Shown: one piece after another, positions 1 through 9,055 of the stretch
How the letters are laid out: each line of letters opens with the position of its first letter
How positions within the stretch are numbered: position 1 is the stretch's first letter
Origin: Acidovorax sp. A1169
GTDB lineage: Bacteria; Pseudomonadota; Gammaproteobacteria; Burkholderiales; Burkholderiaceae_C
DNA: 64,000 nucleotides
Direction: 5' to 3'
Assembly (NCBI RefSeq): GCF_030704685.1
Contig: NZ_JAUZDX010000016.1
Span: 1 to 64,000, forward strand
Notes under the pieces: model-generated
Database searches by the model: none
The model's input: only the letters and a program-made list of their open reading frames with translations
What the model was told of the DNA's origin: nothing
Translations under genes and position numbers: made by a program

Positions 1-39
1 ATTTCCCGCTTTTGGCGGAATTTTGGATGCCGTTGATGG

Positions 40-1383
40 TTACACCACGCCCTGCGCCAGCATCGCGTCGGCCACCTTCACGAAGCCTGCCACATTGGCC
101 CCGTCCACATAGCTCACGCTGCCGTCGGCGCGCTTGCCGTAGCGCAGGCAGGCGGCATGGATGCCCTGCATGATCTGCAGCAGGCGCGCGTCCACTTCCT
201 CGCGCGGCCAGGACAGGCGGGCCGCGTTCTGGCTCATCTCCAGCCCGGAAGTTGCCACGCCACCCGCGTTGCTGGCCTTGCCGGGTGCGTACAGCACGCC
301 CGCCGCTTCGAAGGCCTTGGCGGCCTCGATGGTCGAGGGCATGTTGGCGCCTTCGGCCACGCAGATGACGCCGTTCTTGATCAGCACGGCCGCGTCGCTG
401 GCGTCCAGCTCGTTCTGCGTGGCGCAGGGCAGGGCCACGTCCACCGGCACGTGCCAGGGGCGCATGCCAGCCTCGAACTTCGCGCCGGTGCGGGCCGCGT
501 AGTCGGCCACGCGCCCATAGTGGTGGTTCTTCACGTCCATCAGAATGGCGAGCTTCTCCGTGGTGAAGCCTTCCTCGTCGACGATGGTGCCGCTGGAGTC
601 GGACACCGTGACCACCTTGGCGCCCAGCTCCAGCGCCTTTTCCACCGCGTACTGCGCCACGTTGCCCGAGCCGGAGACCGACACGCGCAGGCCGTCAAAG
701 CTGCGGCCCTTTTGCTTGAGCATCTCGGCCGCGAAGTACACCGTGCCGTAACCCGTGGCTTCGGGGCGCACCAGCGAGCCGCCAAACGACAGGCCCTTGC
801 CCGTGAACACGCAGTCGGCCCGGTTGCTGAGCTTCTTCATCATGCCGGCCATGAAGCCCACCTCGCGCCCGCCCACGCCGATGTCGCCAGCCGGCACGTC
901 GGTGTCCGCGCCCACGTGGCGGAACAGTTCCGAAACGAAGGCCTGGCAAAAGCGCATCACCTCCCCGGGGCTCTTGCCCTTGGGATCGAAGTCCGATCCG
1001 CCCTTGCCGCCGCCCATGGGCAGGGTGGTCAGGGCGTTCTTGAAGGTCTGCTCGAACGCCAGGAACTTGAGCACCGACAGGTTCACCGAGGGGTGAAAGC
1101 GCAAACCCCCCTTGTACGGGCCTATCGCCATGCTGTGCTGGATGCGGTAACCGCGGTTCACCTGCACCGTGCCATGGTCGTCCACCCAGGAGACGCGGAA
1201 CATCACTACGCGCTCGGGCTCCACCAAGCGCTCCAGCAGGCCGTGCTCGGCATAGCGCGGATGCTGCGCGATGAAGGGCCACAGGCTCTCCATGACTTCT
1301 GTGACAGCTTGCAAAAACTCGGGTTGATGGGGGTTGCGCTGCGCCACTTGCGCAAGGAAACTGCCAGCGGACTCGTACTTCAT
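40..1383 (-). CDS. gdhA: NADP-type glutamate dehydrogenase
   Basis: Catalyses reductive amination of 2-oxoglutarate with ammonium to give glutamate, a cytosolic entry point for nitrogen. The 447-residue length matches the hexameric bacterial class. The dimerisation/substrate domain carries the IGPYKGGLRFHP motif (Lys91) and LPMGGGKGG with the catalytic-region Lys127; the second half has the Rossmann nucleotide-binding segment VSGSGNVAQYA. ATG at 1383 begins MKYESAGSFL, typical of the family. It is transcribed divergently from the glycerophosphodiesterase gene across about 250 bp holding a candidate promoter. NADP rather than NAD specificity is inferred from length and similarity to biosynthetic GdhA. 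Identification is very secure. Confidence 0.97.
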   Translation of the reverse strand: MKYESAGSFLAQVAQRNPHQPEFLQAVTEVMESLWPFIAQHPRYAEHGLLERLVEPERVVMFRVSWVDDHGTVQVNRGYRIQHSMAIGPYKGGLRFHPSVNLSVLKFLAFEQTFKNALTTLPMGGGKGGSDFDPKGKSPGEVMRFCQAFVSELFRHVGADTDVPAGDIGVGGREVGFMAGMMKKLSNRADCVFTGKGLSFGGSLVRPEATGYGTVYFAAEMLKQKGRSFDGLRVSVSGSGNVAQYAVEKALELGAKVVTVSDSSGTIVDEEGFTTEKLAILMDVKNHHYGRVADYAARTGAKFEAGMRPWHVPVDVALPCATQNELDASDAAVLIKNGVICVAEGANMPSTIEAAKAFEAAGVLYAPGKASNAGGVATSGLEMSQNAARLSWPREEVDARLLQIMQGIHAACLRYGKRADGSVSYVDGANVAGFVKVADAMLAQGVV

Positions 1384-1450
1384 ATCAGAGAAAGGCTTTC
1401 TTCAGGGAGGAGGAAAAGGCCCGGCGGAAATGGCCAGACCTGCGGGTTAT

Positions 1451-1479
1451 GTTAAAAAGTCATGAACTCATGCGTGCAA
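1451..1479 (-). promoter_or_regulatory. Candidate gdhA promoter
   Basis: On the minus strand TTGCAC (1479-1474) is followed after 17 bp by TTTAAC (1456-1451), giving a predicted start near 1444 and a leader of about 60 nt before gdhA. The -35 overlaps a small palindrome, GTGCAAATGCAC. Only the hexamers and spacing support it. Confidence 0.35.
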
Positions 1480-1636
1480 ATGCACAATTGTGGGGATTAT
1501 GACGGCTGTATTGCTTCAATGTGGTGCGCAATCCCTGGCTTTGATGGCTGAAATGCCCTGTAATGGGGCGTCACGGTCTTGTCACAAGCCGGCCCCACAG
1601 TTCGGCGATTCCAATCCACAAAACGAGGAGAAGACG

Positions 1637-2806
1637 ATGCAAATTACTGGTGCGAAAGCCGGTTCATTGGCCCTTTTGGCCGCCGTGGCACTCACGGCCT
1701 GCGGTGGCGACAACGATTCCAAGTACCCCACGCTCAATGGCGCCACCCCCCTGGTCGTGGGCCACCGCGGCGCCAGCGGCTACCTGCCCGAGCACACGCT
1801 GGAGAGCTACCGCCGCGCCATCGAACTGGGCGCAGACTTCGTCGAGCCCGATCTCGTGGCCACCAAGGATGGTGTGCTCATCGCGCGCCATGAGCCCAAC
1901 ATCACGGCCACCACCGACGTTTCGCAGCGCGCAGAGTTCGCCAGCCGCAAGACCCAGAAGACCGTGGACGGCCTGAAGGAGGAAGGCTGGTTTGCCAGCG
2001 ACTTCACCCTGGCCGAGATCAAGACGCTGCGCGCCGTGCAGCCCATGGCCGACCGCGACCAGTCCAACAACGGCAAATTCCAGATTCCGACGTTCGAAGA
2101 AGTGGTGGAACTGGCAAAGACCGAAGGTGCCAAGGCTGGCCGCACGGTGGGCATTTACCCCGAAACCAAGCACCCCACCTACCATGTGGGCCTGAACCTG
2201 GCGCTCGAAGACCGCCTGCTGTCCATCCTGGCCAAGAACGGCTACACGGCCAAGAACTCGCCGGTGATCATCCAGTCGTTCGAGGTGTCCAACCTCAAGT
2301 ACCTGCGCAGCAAGACCCAGGTGCGCCTGGTGCAACTGGTCGACGCGGACGACGTGAAGGCCGACGGCAGCATGTCGCTGGTGGCCCCTTACGACAAGCC
2401 GTACGACTTCGCCGTGGCCGGCGATGCCCGCACCTTCGCCAGCCTGCTGACCCCGGCCGGCCTGAAGGAAGTGAAGACCTACGCCGACGGCATCGGCCCC
2501 TGGAAACCGTACCTGATTCCTTCGAAGCAGGTGGATGCCAACAACGACGGCAAGGCCGACGACCTGAACGGCGACGGCATCATCGACAACCGCGACCGCG
2601 TGATGATGCCCCCGACAGATGTGGTGAAGAACGCCCACGCCGAGGGCCTGTTCGTGCACCCCTACACCTTCCGCAGCGAGCCCAAGCAGCTCGCCTCGGA
2701 CTTCAAGGGCGACCCCAAGGCCGAGTACAAGCTGTTCTTCAACCTGGGTGTGGACGGCCTGTTCAGCGACTTCCCCGACCAGGCGAAAGCAGCTCGCGAC
2801 AACTGA
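1637..2806 (+). CDS. Glycerophosphodiester phosphodiesterase lipoprotein (GlpQ-like)
   Basis: Hydrolyses deacylated phospholipids (glycerophosphodiesters) to sn-glycerol 3-phosphate and an alcohol, probably in the periplasm. The ATG at 1637 follows an AGGAGAAG Shine-Dalgarno and opens a lipoprotein signal ending LTAC (Cys22); an upstream in-frame ATG at 1490 would bury it. The GDPD barrel shows [14 protein letters not shown] (His43, Arg44, Glu53), the metal ligands in FVEPDLV (Glu70, Asp72) and ARHEP (His85). An insertion in the second half ([10 protein letters not shown]...[10 protein letters not shown]) looks like EF-hand-type calcium loops. A strong terminator follows, so it is probably monocistronic. 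Family secure; exact substrate unknown. Confidence 0.93.
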   Translation: MQITGAKAGSLALLAAVALTACGGDNDSKYPTLNGATPLVVGHRGASGYLPEHTLESYRRAIELGADFVEPDLVATKDGVLIARHEPNITATTDVSQRAEFASRKTQKTVDGLKEEGWFASDFTLAEIKTLRAVQPMADRDQSNNGKFQIPTFEEVVELAKTEGAKAGRTVGIYPETKHPTYHVGLNLALEDRLLSILAKNGYTAKNSPVIIQSFEVSNLKYLRSKTQVRLVQLVDADDVKADGSMSLVAPYDKPYDFAVAGDARTFASLLTPAGLKEVKTYADGIGPWKPYLIPSKQVDANNDGKADDLNGDGIIDNRDRVMMPPTDVVKNAHAEGLFVHPYTFRSEPKQLASDFKGDPKAEYKLFFNLGVDGLFSDFPDQAKAARDN

Positions 2807-2833
2807 GCTGTGTTGCGTTGGCTCTGAGCCAGG

Positions 2834-2859
2834 AAAGCCCGCCACGTGCGGGCTTTTTT
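2834..2859 (+). terminator. Intrinsic terminator after the GDPD gene
   Basis: A perfect 9-bp stem AAAGCCCGC / GCGGGCTTT with a 5-nt loop is followed directly by a T run. It lies 27 bp after the stop codon of the phosphodiesterase gene. Confidence 0.85.
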
Positions 2860-2880
2860 CTTGGTGCGGGGGCGCCTCTG

Positions 2881-3561
2881 TCAGAAACCGCGCCGCAAAC
2901 CCACGCTTAGCAGCGTGCGCCCCTGCTGTCGGCCCATGCTGCCGTCGATTTGCCACTGCGGCGTCCATTCCCAGCGGGCGCCTGCCTGGAAGGTGGGGGC
3001 GCTGCCGCGCTGGCCGAAGGCTTCGGCATGCACGGTGACGGGGCCGAGTGGGTGCTCCACGGCGAAGCCCCAGGCGGGAGTCCAGTGACGCTGTGGCATG
3101 CGCAGTGCGCCCAGGTTGGCGTGCAGGGCCCCCCAGGTGGTGGCGCAGGTTCCGATCAGGTTCAGTGCCAGGGTGCTGCCGGCGGCGTGGCGTGCGTGCA
3201 GTAGCCCGACACTGCTGGCGGCGTTGCAACCCAGCTCCTGCGACGGGCTCCACAGCCATTTGGCCTGCAGGCCCTGCAGGGTGGTGTGGCCCACGTAGTC
3301 GCGTGCCAGCAGACTACCCAGTTCCACCCCCGCCAGGGGCGAATAGGCCGGGGCGAGGTAGGCGCTGCCCCTGGTGCCACGGGAGCCTTCCCACCATGCT
3401 TCCAGCTGGCCTGCTCCCTGTTCTGCGACGCCCGCATCATCCACGCTCAGCGGTCGCCCGGCCTCTGCGGGCAGCACCATGGCCAGGGCGGCGGCGGTGC
3501 CCCACCAGCGGGCTCGGCGGGGGAGTCGGTGAATGCCTGGGGGTGGTTGGTGGCTGCGCAT
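2881..3561 (-). CDS. Putative outer-membrane beta-barrel protein
   Basis: A 226-residue protein of unproven function. The basic N-terminus and hydrophobic stretch TAAALAMVLPAEA (around residues 21-35) look like a cleavable signal peptide. The mature start GRPLSVDDAGVAEQG resembles a group of proteobacterial barrel proteins annotated as transporters or phenol-degradation MetA-like. The rest alternates polar and aromatic residues, as in beta strands, and ends in Phe, the usual C-terminal residue of BAM-assembled barrels. It lies downstream of mutL on the same strand with a gap of about 90 bp. Outer-membrane location is inferred; no substrate can be named. Confidence 0.65.
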   Translation of the reverse strand: MRSHQPPPGIHRLPRRARWWGTAAALAMVLPAEAGRPLSVDDAGVAEQGAGQLEAWWEGSRGTRGSAYLAPAYSPLAGVELGSLLARDYVGHTTLQGLQAKWLWSPSQELGCNAASSVGLLHARHAAGSTLALNLIGTCATTWGALHANLGALRMPQRHWTPAWGFAVEHPLGPVTVHAEAFGQRGSAPTFQAGARWEWTPQWQIDGSMGRQQGRTLLSVGLRRGF

Positions 3562-3654
3562 GGTGGTCGTGGGGTTGGCTGCGGAGCGCGCCGGTCGGGC
3601 CTGCTCCGTTGGCTATGCAGGCGCAAGGCCTGCGTTCGGGGACACGTTACGAGG

Positions 3655-5658
3655 CTACCGCCCGCGCAGGAACAACCCGTCCAGCTCGCGCATGGACAGC
3701 TGGCGCCAAGTGGGGCGGCCATGGTTGCACTGGTCGGATCGGTCAGTGGTTTCCATCTGGCGCAGCAGGGCGTTCATCTCGTCGATGGTGAGCCGTCGGT
3801 TGGCGCGTACGGCACCATGGCAGGCCATGGTGCCCAGAATCTCGTTGCGCGCGCGTTGAACCACGGTGGTGGCGTCGTGCGCGGCCAGCTCGGCCAGCAC
3901 GCTGCGCGCCAGCTCCACCGCATCGCCCTGGGCCAAAGTGGTGGGCACGGCGCGCACGGCCAGGGTCTTGGGCGAGAAGGGCACTACCTCCAGGCCCAGC
4001 ATCGCCAGCACGTCCACCGAGGCCTCTGCCGTGGCCACCTCTTCGGGCGTGGCGGCGAAGGTGGCGGGGATCAAGAGGGGCTGGCTGGCAATGCGCGCGC
4101 CGCTGTCCACCTGGGATTTCAGGCGCTCGTAGACGATGCGCTCGTGGGCGGCGTGCATGTCCACAATGACCATGCCCTGCGCGTTCTCGGCCAGGATGTA
4201 GACGCCATGCAACTGCGCCACGGCCCGGCCCAGGGGCCAGGCGGATTCCTGGCCATCGCGGCCCACGGGCAGGGGGGCGTCGCCTGCGGTGCGCTGGGGC
4301 AGCGGGGCGGAAGGCGTTGTCGCCGCCAGGTTGGCGGGGCTGAACACAGCGCGCTCGGCGACTGCGGCATCGGCCTGCGCCGCAGGGCTGTCGACACCGG
4401 CGAACGGTGCCGGTGTGGCGTTTGGCGGCGTGCCCCACAGCGCCTGCAGGTCCGTCACGCGGTGGCCCCCGGGTTCCTCGAAACGCATGGCCGACTGGGC
4501 GCGCCAGTCAGGCAGCTGCGTCCTGGCCAGGGTGAAGGGGGCTTGTTCGGTGGCCGCAGGGGCCGTTTCTGCGGCCAGGGCGGCTGCAGCCAATGCGGCA
4601 GCGCGGGGCGCGGCCAGGGCATTCTCCACGGCGTGGCGAACGGCCTGGTGCACCTCGCGGCTGTCCCGAAAGCGCACCTCGATCTTGGTGGGGTGCACGT
4701 TCACGTCCACGCGGGCCGGGTCGATCTCCACGTACAGCGCGTACACCGGCTGCTTGTGGCCGTGCAGCACGTCTTCATACGCACTGCGCGCCGCGTGCGT
4801 GAGCACCTTGTCGCGCACGAAGCGGCCGTTTACATAGCAGTACTGGTGGTCGGCGCGAGAGCGTGCCGCATCGGGCAGGCCGGCGCGGCCGGTCACGGTG
4901 ACGGCACCCGAGCGGTGATGCACGGCCACCGATTGGGTCACGAAGTCCTCGCCCAGCACGTCGGACAGGCGCCGGGCCAGCGCATCCTGCGCATCGCTGC
5001 CCTGGCCGGGCACGAAGGTGGCGCGCCACTGCTCGACCAGCTTGCCCTCGTGCCAGATGGCAAAGCCCACGTCGGGCCGGGCCAGCGCATGGCGGCGCAC
5101 GGATTCGATGCAGTGCGCGAGCTCCGTGGAGTCGGTCTTGAGAAACTTGCGCCGCGCGGGGGTGGAAAAGAACAGTTCCTTGACTTCCACCGTGGTGCCC
5201 GTGGCACGCGCCGCAGGGCGCAGTTCGCCGCTGCGCGCATCGAGCAGAAAGGCCGTGGCCTGGCTGGCCGGTCGCGACAGCAGCGACATCTCGGACACCG
5301 AGGCCACGGCGGCCAGGGCCTCGCCGCGAAAGCCCATGGTGGCCACGGTTTCCAGGTCCGTGAGGTTGGTGATCTTGCTCGTTGCATGCCGGCGCAGTGC
5401 CACGGGCAGCTCGTCCTGCGGAATGCCGCCGCCGTCGTCTTCCACGGTGATCAGGCGCACGCCGCCGGCAGACAGGCGCACGGTGACCTGGGTGGCGCCA
5501 GCGTCCAGCGCGTTGTCCACCAGCTCGCGCACCACTGAGGCGGGGCGCTCGACCACCTCGCCGGCCGCGATCTGGCTGATCAGCTCATCGGGCAGGTCGC
5601 GGATGGGACGACGGGCGGAGGGTTCGGCTGCGGGGGAGGGGAGGGCGTTGGAAGTCAC
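3655..5658 (-). CDS. mutL: DNA mismatch repair protein MutL
   Basis: Links MutS mismatch recognition to strand incision and excision. The N-terminal GHKL ATPase shows ISQIAAGEVVERPASVVRE with Glu46 and Asn49, then EDDGGGI and TMGFRGEAL. A Pro/Ala-rich linker (about residues 330-450) leads to the dimerisation/endonuclease domain. VDMHAAHERIVYE corresponds to the DQHA(X)2E(X)4E metal motif with Met for Gln, and a CNHGRPT motif lies near the C-terminus, so this is the endonuclease-type MutL expected in an organism using MutL rather than MutH for nicking. Start is GTG at 5658, only 7 nt after a TAAAAT hexamer and with no Shine-Dalgarno, suggesting a leaderless mRNA. 667 residues, normal length. 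Confidence 0.97.
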   Translation of the reverse strand: MTSNALPSPAAEPSARRPIRDLPDELISQIAAGEVVERPASVVRELVDNALDAGATQVTVRLSAGGVRLITVEDDGGGIPQDELPVALRRHATSKITNLTDLETVATMGFRGEALAAVASVSEMSLLSRPASQATAFLLDARSGELRPAARATGTTVEVKELFFSTPARRKFLKTDSTELAHCIESVRRHALARPDVGFAIWHEGKLVEQWRATFVPGQGSDAQDALARRLSDVLGEDFVTQSVAVHHRSGAVTVTGRAGLPDAARSRADHQYCYVNGRFVRDKVLTHAARSAYEDVLHGHKQPVYALYVEIDPARVDVNVHPTKIEVRFRDSREVHQAVRHAVENALAAPRAAALAAAALAAETAPAATEQAPFTLARTQLPDWRAQSAMRFEEPGGHRVTDLQALWGTPPNATPAPFAGVDSPAAQADAAVAERAVFSPANLAATTPSAPLPQRTAGDAPLPVGRDGQESAWPLGRAVAQLHGVYILAENAQGMVIVDMHAAHERIVYERLKSQVDSGARIASQPLLIPATFAATPEEVATAEASVDVLAMLGLEVVPFSPKTLAVRAVPTTLAQGDAVELARSVLAELAAHDATTVVQRARNEILGTMACHGAVRANRRLTIDEMNALLRQMETTDRSDQCNHGRPTWRQLSMRELDGLFLRGR

Positions 5659-5665
5659 CGTGCGG

Positions 5666-5671
5666 ATTTTA
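5666..5671 (-). promoter_or_regulatory. -10 element placing mutL mRNA start at its GTG
   Basis: TAAAAT on the minus strand ends 7 nt before the mutL GTG, where transcription would normally start. No purine-rich ribosome binding site fits between them. No clear -35 is visible. Confidence 0.5.
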
Positions 5672-5754
5672 GGTCCGGTTGCCGTGGGGACTTGCCGGCA
5701 GGGGCTGGATGCCGGTGGGGATAATGCGCGCTGCCCTCAACAGCCTCGGACCCC

Positions 5755-6405
5755 ATGGAACTCATCACCTTCCTGATCGACTTCATCCTGCACGTGGACA
5801 AGTACCTCGAGATGTTCGTGCAGAACTACGGACCCTGGGTCTATGCCCTGCTGTTCATCATCGTCTTCGTCGAGACGGGTGTCGTGGTCATGCCCTTCCT
5901 GCCCGGCGACTCGCTGCTGTTCATCGTGGGCGCGCTGTGCGGTGCGGGGCTCATGAACTTTCCACTGGCCTGCGCGGTGCTGATCGTGGCCGCCATCCTC
6001 GGGGACCAGTGCAACTACTCCATCGGCCGCTATTTCGGGCCCAAGGTCTTCCAGTGGGAGGACTCGCGCTGGTTCAACCGCCGGGCGTTCAACCAGGCCC
6101 ATGAGTTCTACGAGCGCTACGGCGGCGTCACCATCGTGATCGCGCGCTTCATGCCCTTCATCCGCACCTTTGCGCCCTTCGTGGCCGGCGTGGCCGAGAT
6201 GTCGCGCAGCAAGTTCACGGCGTTCAATGTGGGTGGCGCGCTGCTGTGGGTGCTGGGCATCGCCACGGCAGGCTACTTTTTCGGCAACTTCGCCTGGGTC
6301 AAGGAGAACCTGGACAAGATCATCTGGGCCATGATCTTCATCCCCGGGCTGATCGCGATCTTTGGCGCCTGGCGGGCCGGGCGCAAGGCCAAGGCCATAG
6401 CCTGA
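5755..6405 (+). CDS. DedA family membrane protein
   Basis: An inner-membrane protein of 216 residues from the DedA/SNARE-associated superfamily, whose members act in lipid (undecaprenyl phosphate or phospholipid) translocation and envelope homeostasis. The conserved core is visible: FVETGVVVMPFLPGDSLLF (around residue 40), the DQCNYSIGRYFG loop, and FARFMPFIRTFAPFVAGVAEM with the two functionally important Arg residues. Hydrophobic segments continue to the basic C-terminal tail. It is divergent from mutL with about 95 bp between starts. Which DedA paralogue it is cannot be told from the sequence. Confidence 0.92.
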   Translation: MELITFLIDFILHVDKYLEMFVQNYGPWVYALLFIIVFVETGVVVMPFLPGDSLLFIVGALCGAGLMNFPLACAVLIVAAILGDQCNYSIGRYFGPKVFQWEDSRWFNRRAFNQAHEFYERYGGVTIVIARFMPFIRTFAPFVAGVAEMSRSKFTAFNVGGALLWVLGIATAGYFFGNFAWVKENLDKIIWAMIFIPGLIAIFGAWRAGRKAKAIA

Positions 6406-6420
6406 TCCCATGCACCCATG

Positions 6421-6460
6421 CGCAAAGCGCCGCCCATCGCGAGATGGCGGCGCTTTGTGC
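6421..6460. terminator. Long hairpin between convergent genes
   Basis: Arms CGCAAAGCGCCGCC and GGCGGCGCTTTG pair around an inner CATC-GCGA-GATG stem, with one bulged base. It lies between the DedA gene and the oppositely oriented small lipoprotein gene. There is no clean T run on either side, so it may act as a bidirectional terminator or an mRNA 3' stabiliser. Confidence 0.5.
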
Positions 6461-6493
6461 ATGGTAGGGGGCAGAGCCCCCCCTGAACTGGGT

Positions 6494-6739
6494 TTAACGG
6501 CGATGGTAGTTGCGTTGGTCGCGGTCTTCGCCGATTTCGTGGCCCACCAGGGCCCCGGCAGCGGCACCGCCGATGGTTCCTACTGGGCCACCGAAGATGG
6601 CGTTGCCGGCAACACCGCCGACTACGGCACCGACACCGGTGCCGACCTGTGCGTTGGAGGGGTTGGAGGCGCAACCGCCCATTGCCAGCGCGGCAGTGGC
6701 GGAAGCGGCGACAAGAAGGGTTCGAAGGGTGGTGGTCAT
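6494..6739 (-). CDS. Small glycine-zipper lipoprotein (OsmB-like)
   Basis: 81 residues with a lipoprotein signal ending in AMGGC and a mature part built of glycine-zipper repeats (VGTGVGAVVGGVAGNAIFGG, then GTIGGAAAGALVGHEIG), the two-helix motif of OsmB/SlyB/Rick_17kDa-type proteins. It ends in a charged DRDQRNYHRR tail. Such proteins are typically outer-membrane lipoproteins linked to envelope stress, but the role here is not known. It is a single gene, convergent with the DedA gene and divergent from the chemoreceptor. Confidence 0.85.
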   Translation of the reverse strand: MTTTLRTLLVAASATAALAMGGCASNPSNAQVGTGVGAVVGGVAGNAIFGGPVGTIGGAAAGALVGHEIGEDRDQRNYHRR

Positions 6740-7033
6740 GGCGGATTCCTTTGCGGTGGGTGGAGTCAGGCCTTGAAGTTCAAAAGCCCCTGGGCTTTCG
6801 GTGTTCGACCTGTGCCTCTACTGTCACGCGCCAGGCGTTTCTGCGGTGTAGGTACCCGAGGGCAGCGGCTGTAGGACCCTGTCCGGGTATCGTGTCCCCA
6901 TAAGCGTTGCACGAGGGGCACGCGAAACTCGTTTCGATTGCCAATCGATGCCCGGAGAGGGATCATGCAGCGTTCATTCCAGCAGAACACGTTGCCGCTG
7001 CCAACGCGGCCATAACAAGCAAGGAGACACGTC

Positions 7034-8617
7034 ATGGACAACCCCGCACTTCCATTGCCCCGCAGCAACAGCACCTGGGGAGGCCAACTCACGGTGGCCC
7101 AGCAGATCAGCCTGGTCGTGGCCCTGGCGGCGGCTGTGCTCGTCGTCGTGCTGGCGCTCAGCCTGGTGCGCGTGCAGCACCTGGGTGCCACGGTGGACCA
7201 CCTGGCCAGTGAGCAGGTGGAGCGCCTGCAACTGGCGCTGCGCTGGCGCAGCAACATTGCGGTCAATTCCACGCGCGTGTTCTCGGTCGTGCAATCCGAT
7301 GGCGACGACCTGCAGAATTTCTTCAAGGACCCGATCGCAGCCACCACGGCCGACACCTCGCAGGTGCAAAAGCGCTATACCGAGCTGGAGACCAGCCCCG
7401 AGGGCCTGCGCATCCAGGAGGAATTGGCTGCGGTGCGCAAGCCTTACCTGGAAACGCGCGACAAGGCCCTGGCGATCAAGAAGGGGGGCGACATGGCGGC
7501 TGCCAAGTCGTTCGCCCTGTCGACCTTTGTCCCGGTGGTCAACCAGTACAACGCGGTGGCCGACAAGATGGTGGCCTACCAGGTCCAGCGCTCGGCCGCC
7601 CAGGCCGCCGAGGCTTCGGACCTTATCCGCTCCTACCGCACCACGGTGCTGGTGGCTGGCGTGGCGGGCCTGGCACTGCTGATGCTGCTGTCCTGGGTGG
7701 TGGTGCAGCGCATCCGCGCTTCGCTGCAAGGGGTGGCTGTAGTGGCGCGCAACATCGGTGAGGGGGACCTGTCGCAGCACATCGCCGTGCAGGGGCGCGG
7801 GGAGGTGGCCGAGATGACGCAGGCCATGCAGCACATGCAGACCTCGCTGGTGCGCATCGTGGGTGCCGTGCGCCAGAGCAGCGACTCCATTGCCACCGGC
7901 TCCAGCGAGATCGCCATGGGCAACGCCGACCTGAGCCAGCGCACCGAGGAACAGGCCAGCAACCTGGAAGAGACCGCTGCCTCGATGGAAGAAATCACCA
8001 GCACCGTGAAGAACAATGCCGACACGGCGCGCAAGGCGGCCACGCTGGCCGGCACCGCATCGCAGGCGGCGGTCAAGGGCGGCGAGGTGGTGGGCCAGGT
8101 GGTGGCCACCATGCAGGACATTTCGGTGGCCTCCAAGAAGATCACCGACATCATCAGCGTCATCGACGGCATCGCCTTCCAGACCAACATACTGGCGCTC
8201 AATGCGGCCGTTGAAGCGGCAAGGGCTGGCGAGCAGGGGCGTGGGTTCGCGGTGGTTGCCAGTGAAGTGCGCAGCCTGGCCGGACGCAGCGCCGAGGCTG
8301 CCAAGGAGATCAAGGGCCTGATCGGCGCCAGTGCAGAGCGCGTGGACAATGGCACCCGTCTAGTGGCCGATGCCGGCGCCAGCATGCAAGACATCGTGGC
8401 CCAGGTGCAGCGTGTGAGCGACCTGATCGCCGAGATCTCCAGCGCCACGGGCGAGCAGACCATCGGCATCGGCCAGGTCGGCGAGGCCGTGACCCAGCTC
8501 GATCAGGTGACCCAGCAGAACGCGGCGCTGGTAGAGCAGAGCGCAGCGGCAGCCGACAGCCTCAAGCACCAGGCCGCGCGCCTAGCCGAGATCGTGAGCG
8601 TTTTCCGCCTGGCGTGA
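7034..8617 (+). CDS. Methyl-accepting chemotaxis protein
   Basis: A transmembrane chemoreceptor of 527 residues that signals to CheA/CheW. One TM segment (about 28-50) precedes a periplasmic four-helix-bundle-type sensor (51-195), the second TM (about 200-222), a HAMP region and the signalling helices. The hairpin tip [34 protein letters not shown] is intact. The C-terminus ends ...EIVSVFRLA with no CheR/CheB-docking pentapeptide, unlike the second receptor at 45.4-47.1 kb. AAGGAGAC precedes the ATG. The roughly 290 bp upstream contain no gene, only a short palindrome CGATTGCCAATCG at 6935-6947. Ligand unknown. Confidence 0.95.
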   Translation: MDNPALPLPRSNSTWGGQLTVAQQISLVVALAAAVLVVVLALSLVRVQHLGATVDHLASEQVERLQLALRWRSNIAVNSTRVFSVVQSDGDDLQNFFKDPIAATTADTSQVQKRYTELETSPEGLRIQEELAAVRKPYLETRDKALAIKKGGDMAAAKSFALSTFVPVVNQYNAVADKMVAYQVQRSAAQAAEASDLIRSYRTTVLVAGVAGLALLMLLSWVVVQRIRASLQGVAVVARNIGEGDLSQHIAVQGRGEVAEMTQAMQHMQTSLVRIVGAVRQSSDSIATGSSEIAMGNADLSQRTEEQASNLEETAASMEEITSTVKNNADTARKAATLAGTASQAAVKGGEVVGQVVATMQDISVASKKITDIISVIDGIAFQTNILALNAAVEAARAGEQGRGFAVVASEVRSLAGRSAEAAKEIKGLIGASAERVDNGTRLVADAGASMQDIVAQVQRVSDLIAEISSATGEQTIGIGQVGEAVTQLDQVTQQNAALVEQSAAAADSLKHQAARLAEIVSVFRLA

Positions 8618-8626
8618 CCTTGATGG

Positions 8627-8959
8627 TCATCCTGGCAGCAGGCAGATCGTCAGCAGCACCGAGGAGTCCTTGACCGCCTTGAGCGCGTGCGGTGAGCGGG
8701 GCGCCAGATGAACGAAGTCGCCGGGCTGCAGCAGTTGCACCGAATCGCCGGCGTGGAACTCCACAGCGCCTTCCAGGCACTGCACGGTGGCCTCGCCCTG
8801 GGTCTGGTGCTCGCGCATGGCCTTGCCTGCGGGCAGCACCACGCGCATCACCTCCAGTTGGCCGGCCTTGAGGATGGCCGAGGTGGTGGCGCTGGACAGT
8901 TGCGCCCCCAGGGGGCGCACGCTGGCCACTTCTCCGGACTGTGCGTGGGGCAGTGCCAT
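8627..8959 (-). CDS. Small cupin-domain protein
   Basis: A single-domain cupin of 110 residues. Cupin motif 1 is partly recognisable in MREHQTQGEATVQCLEGAVEF and motif 2 in GDFVHLAPRSPHALKAV, giving His residues that could bind a metal. Such stand-alone cupins are often binding or sensory proteins rather than enzymes. It lies tail-to-tail with the chemoreceptor gene (9 bp apart). Function unknown; fold assignment secure. Confidence 0.85.
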   Translation of the reverse strand: MALPHAQSGEVASVRPLGAQLSSATTSAILKAGQLEVMRVVLPAGKAMREHQTQGEATVQCLEGAVEFHAGDSVQLLQPGDFVHLAPRSPHALKAVKDSSVLLTICLLPG

Positions 8960-9055
8960 GTCTTCTCCTTCACCGTTGTCGTGGGGGCTGTGGCTCCCAC
9001 TGTGCCTGCTAAGGCTGCATGAGGCAAGCCATGCACGGGCGAAGAGGGCAATGGA

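Noticed and set aside
1490..1636. Upstream in-frame extension of the glycerophosphodiesterase
   Set aside because: It would place 49 residues before a good lipoprotein signal and lacks a ribosome binding site; ATG 1637 has one.
3286..5538. A 750-codon open frame on the plus strand opposite mutL
   Set aside because: It is the antisense of a clearly identified mutL; the translation is Gly/His/Gln-rich low-complexity typical of G+C-rich shadow frames.
6900..7033. Sigma-28-type promoter for the chemoreceptor
   Set aside because: GAAACTCG and GCCAATCG match the flagellar consensus too poorly to call.
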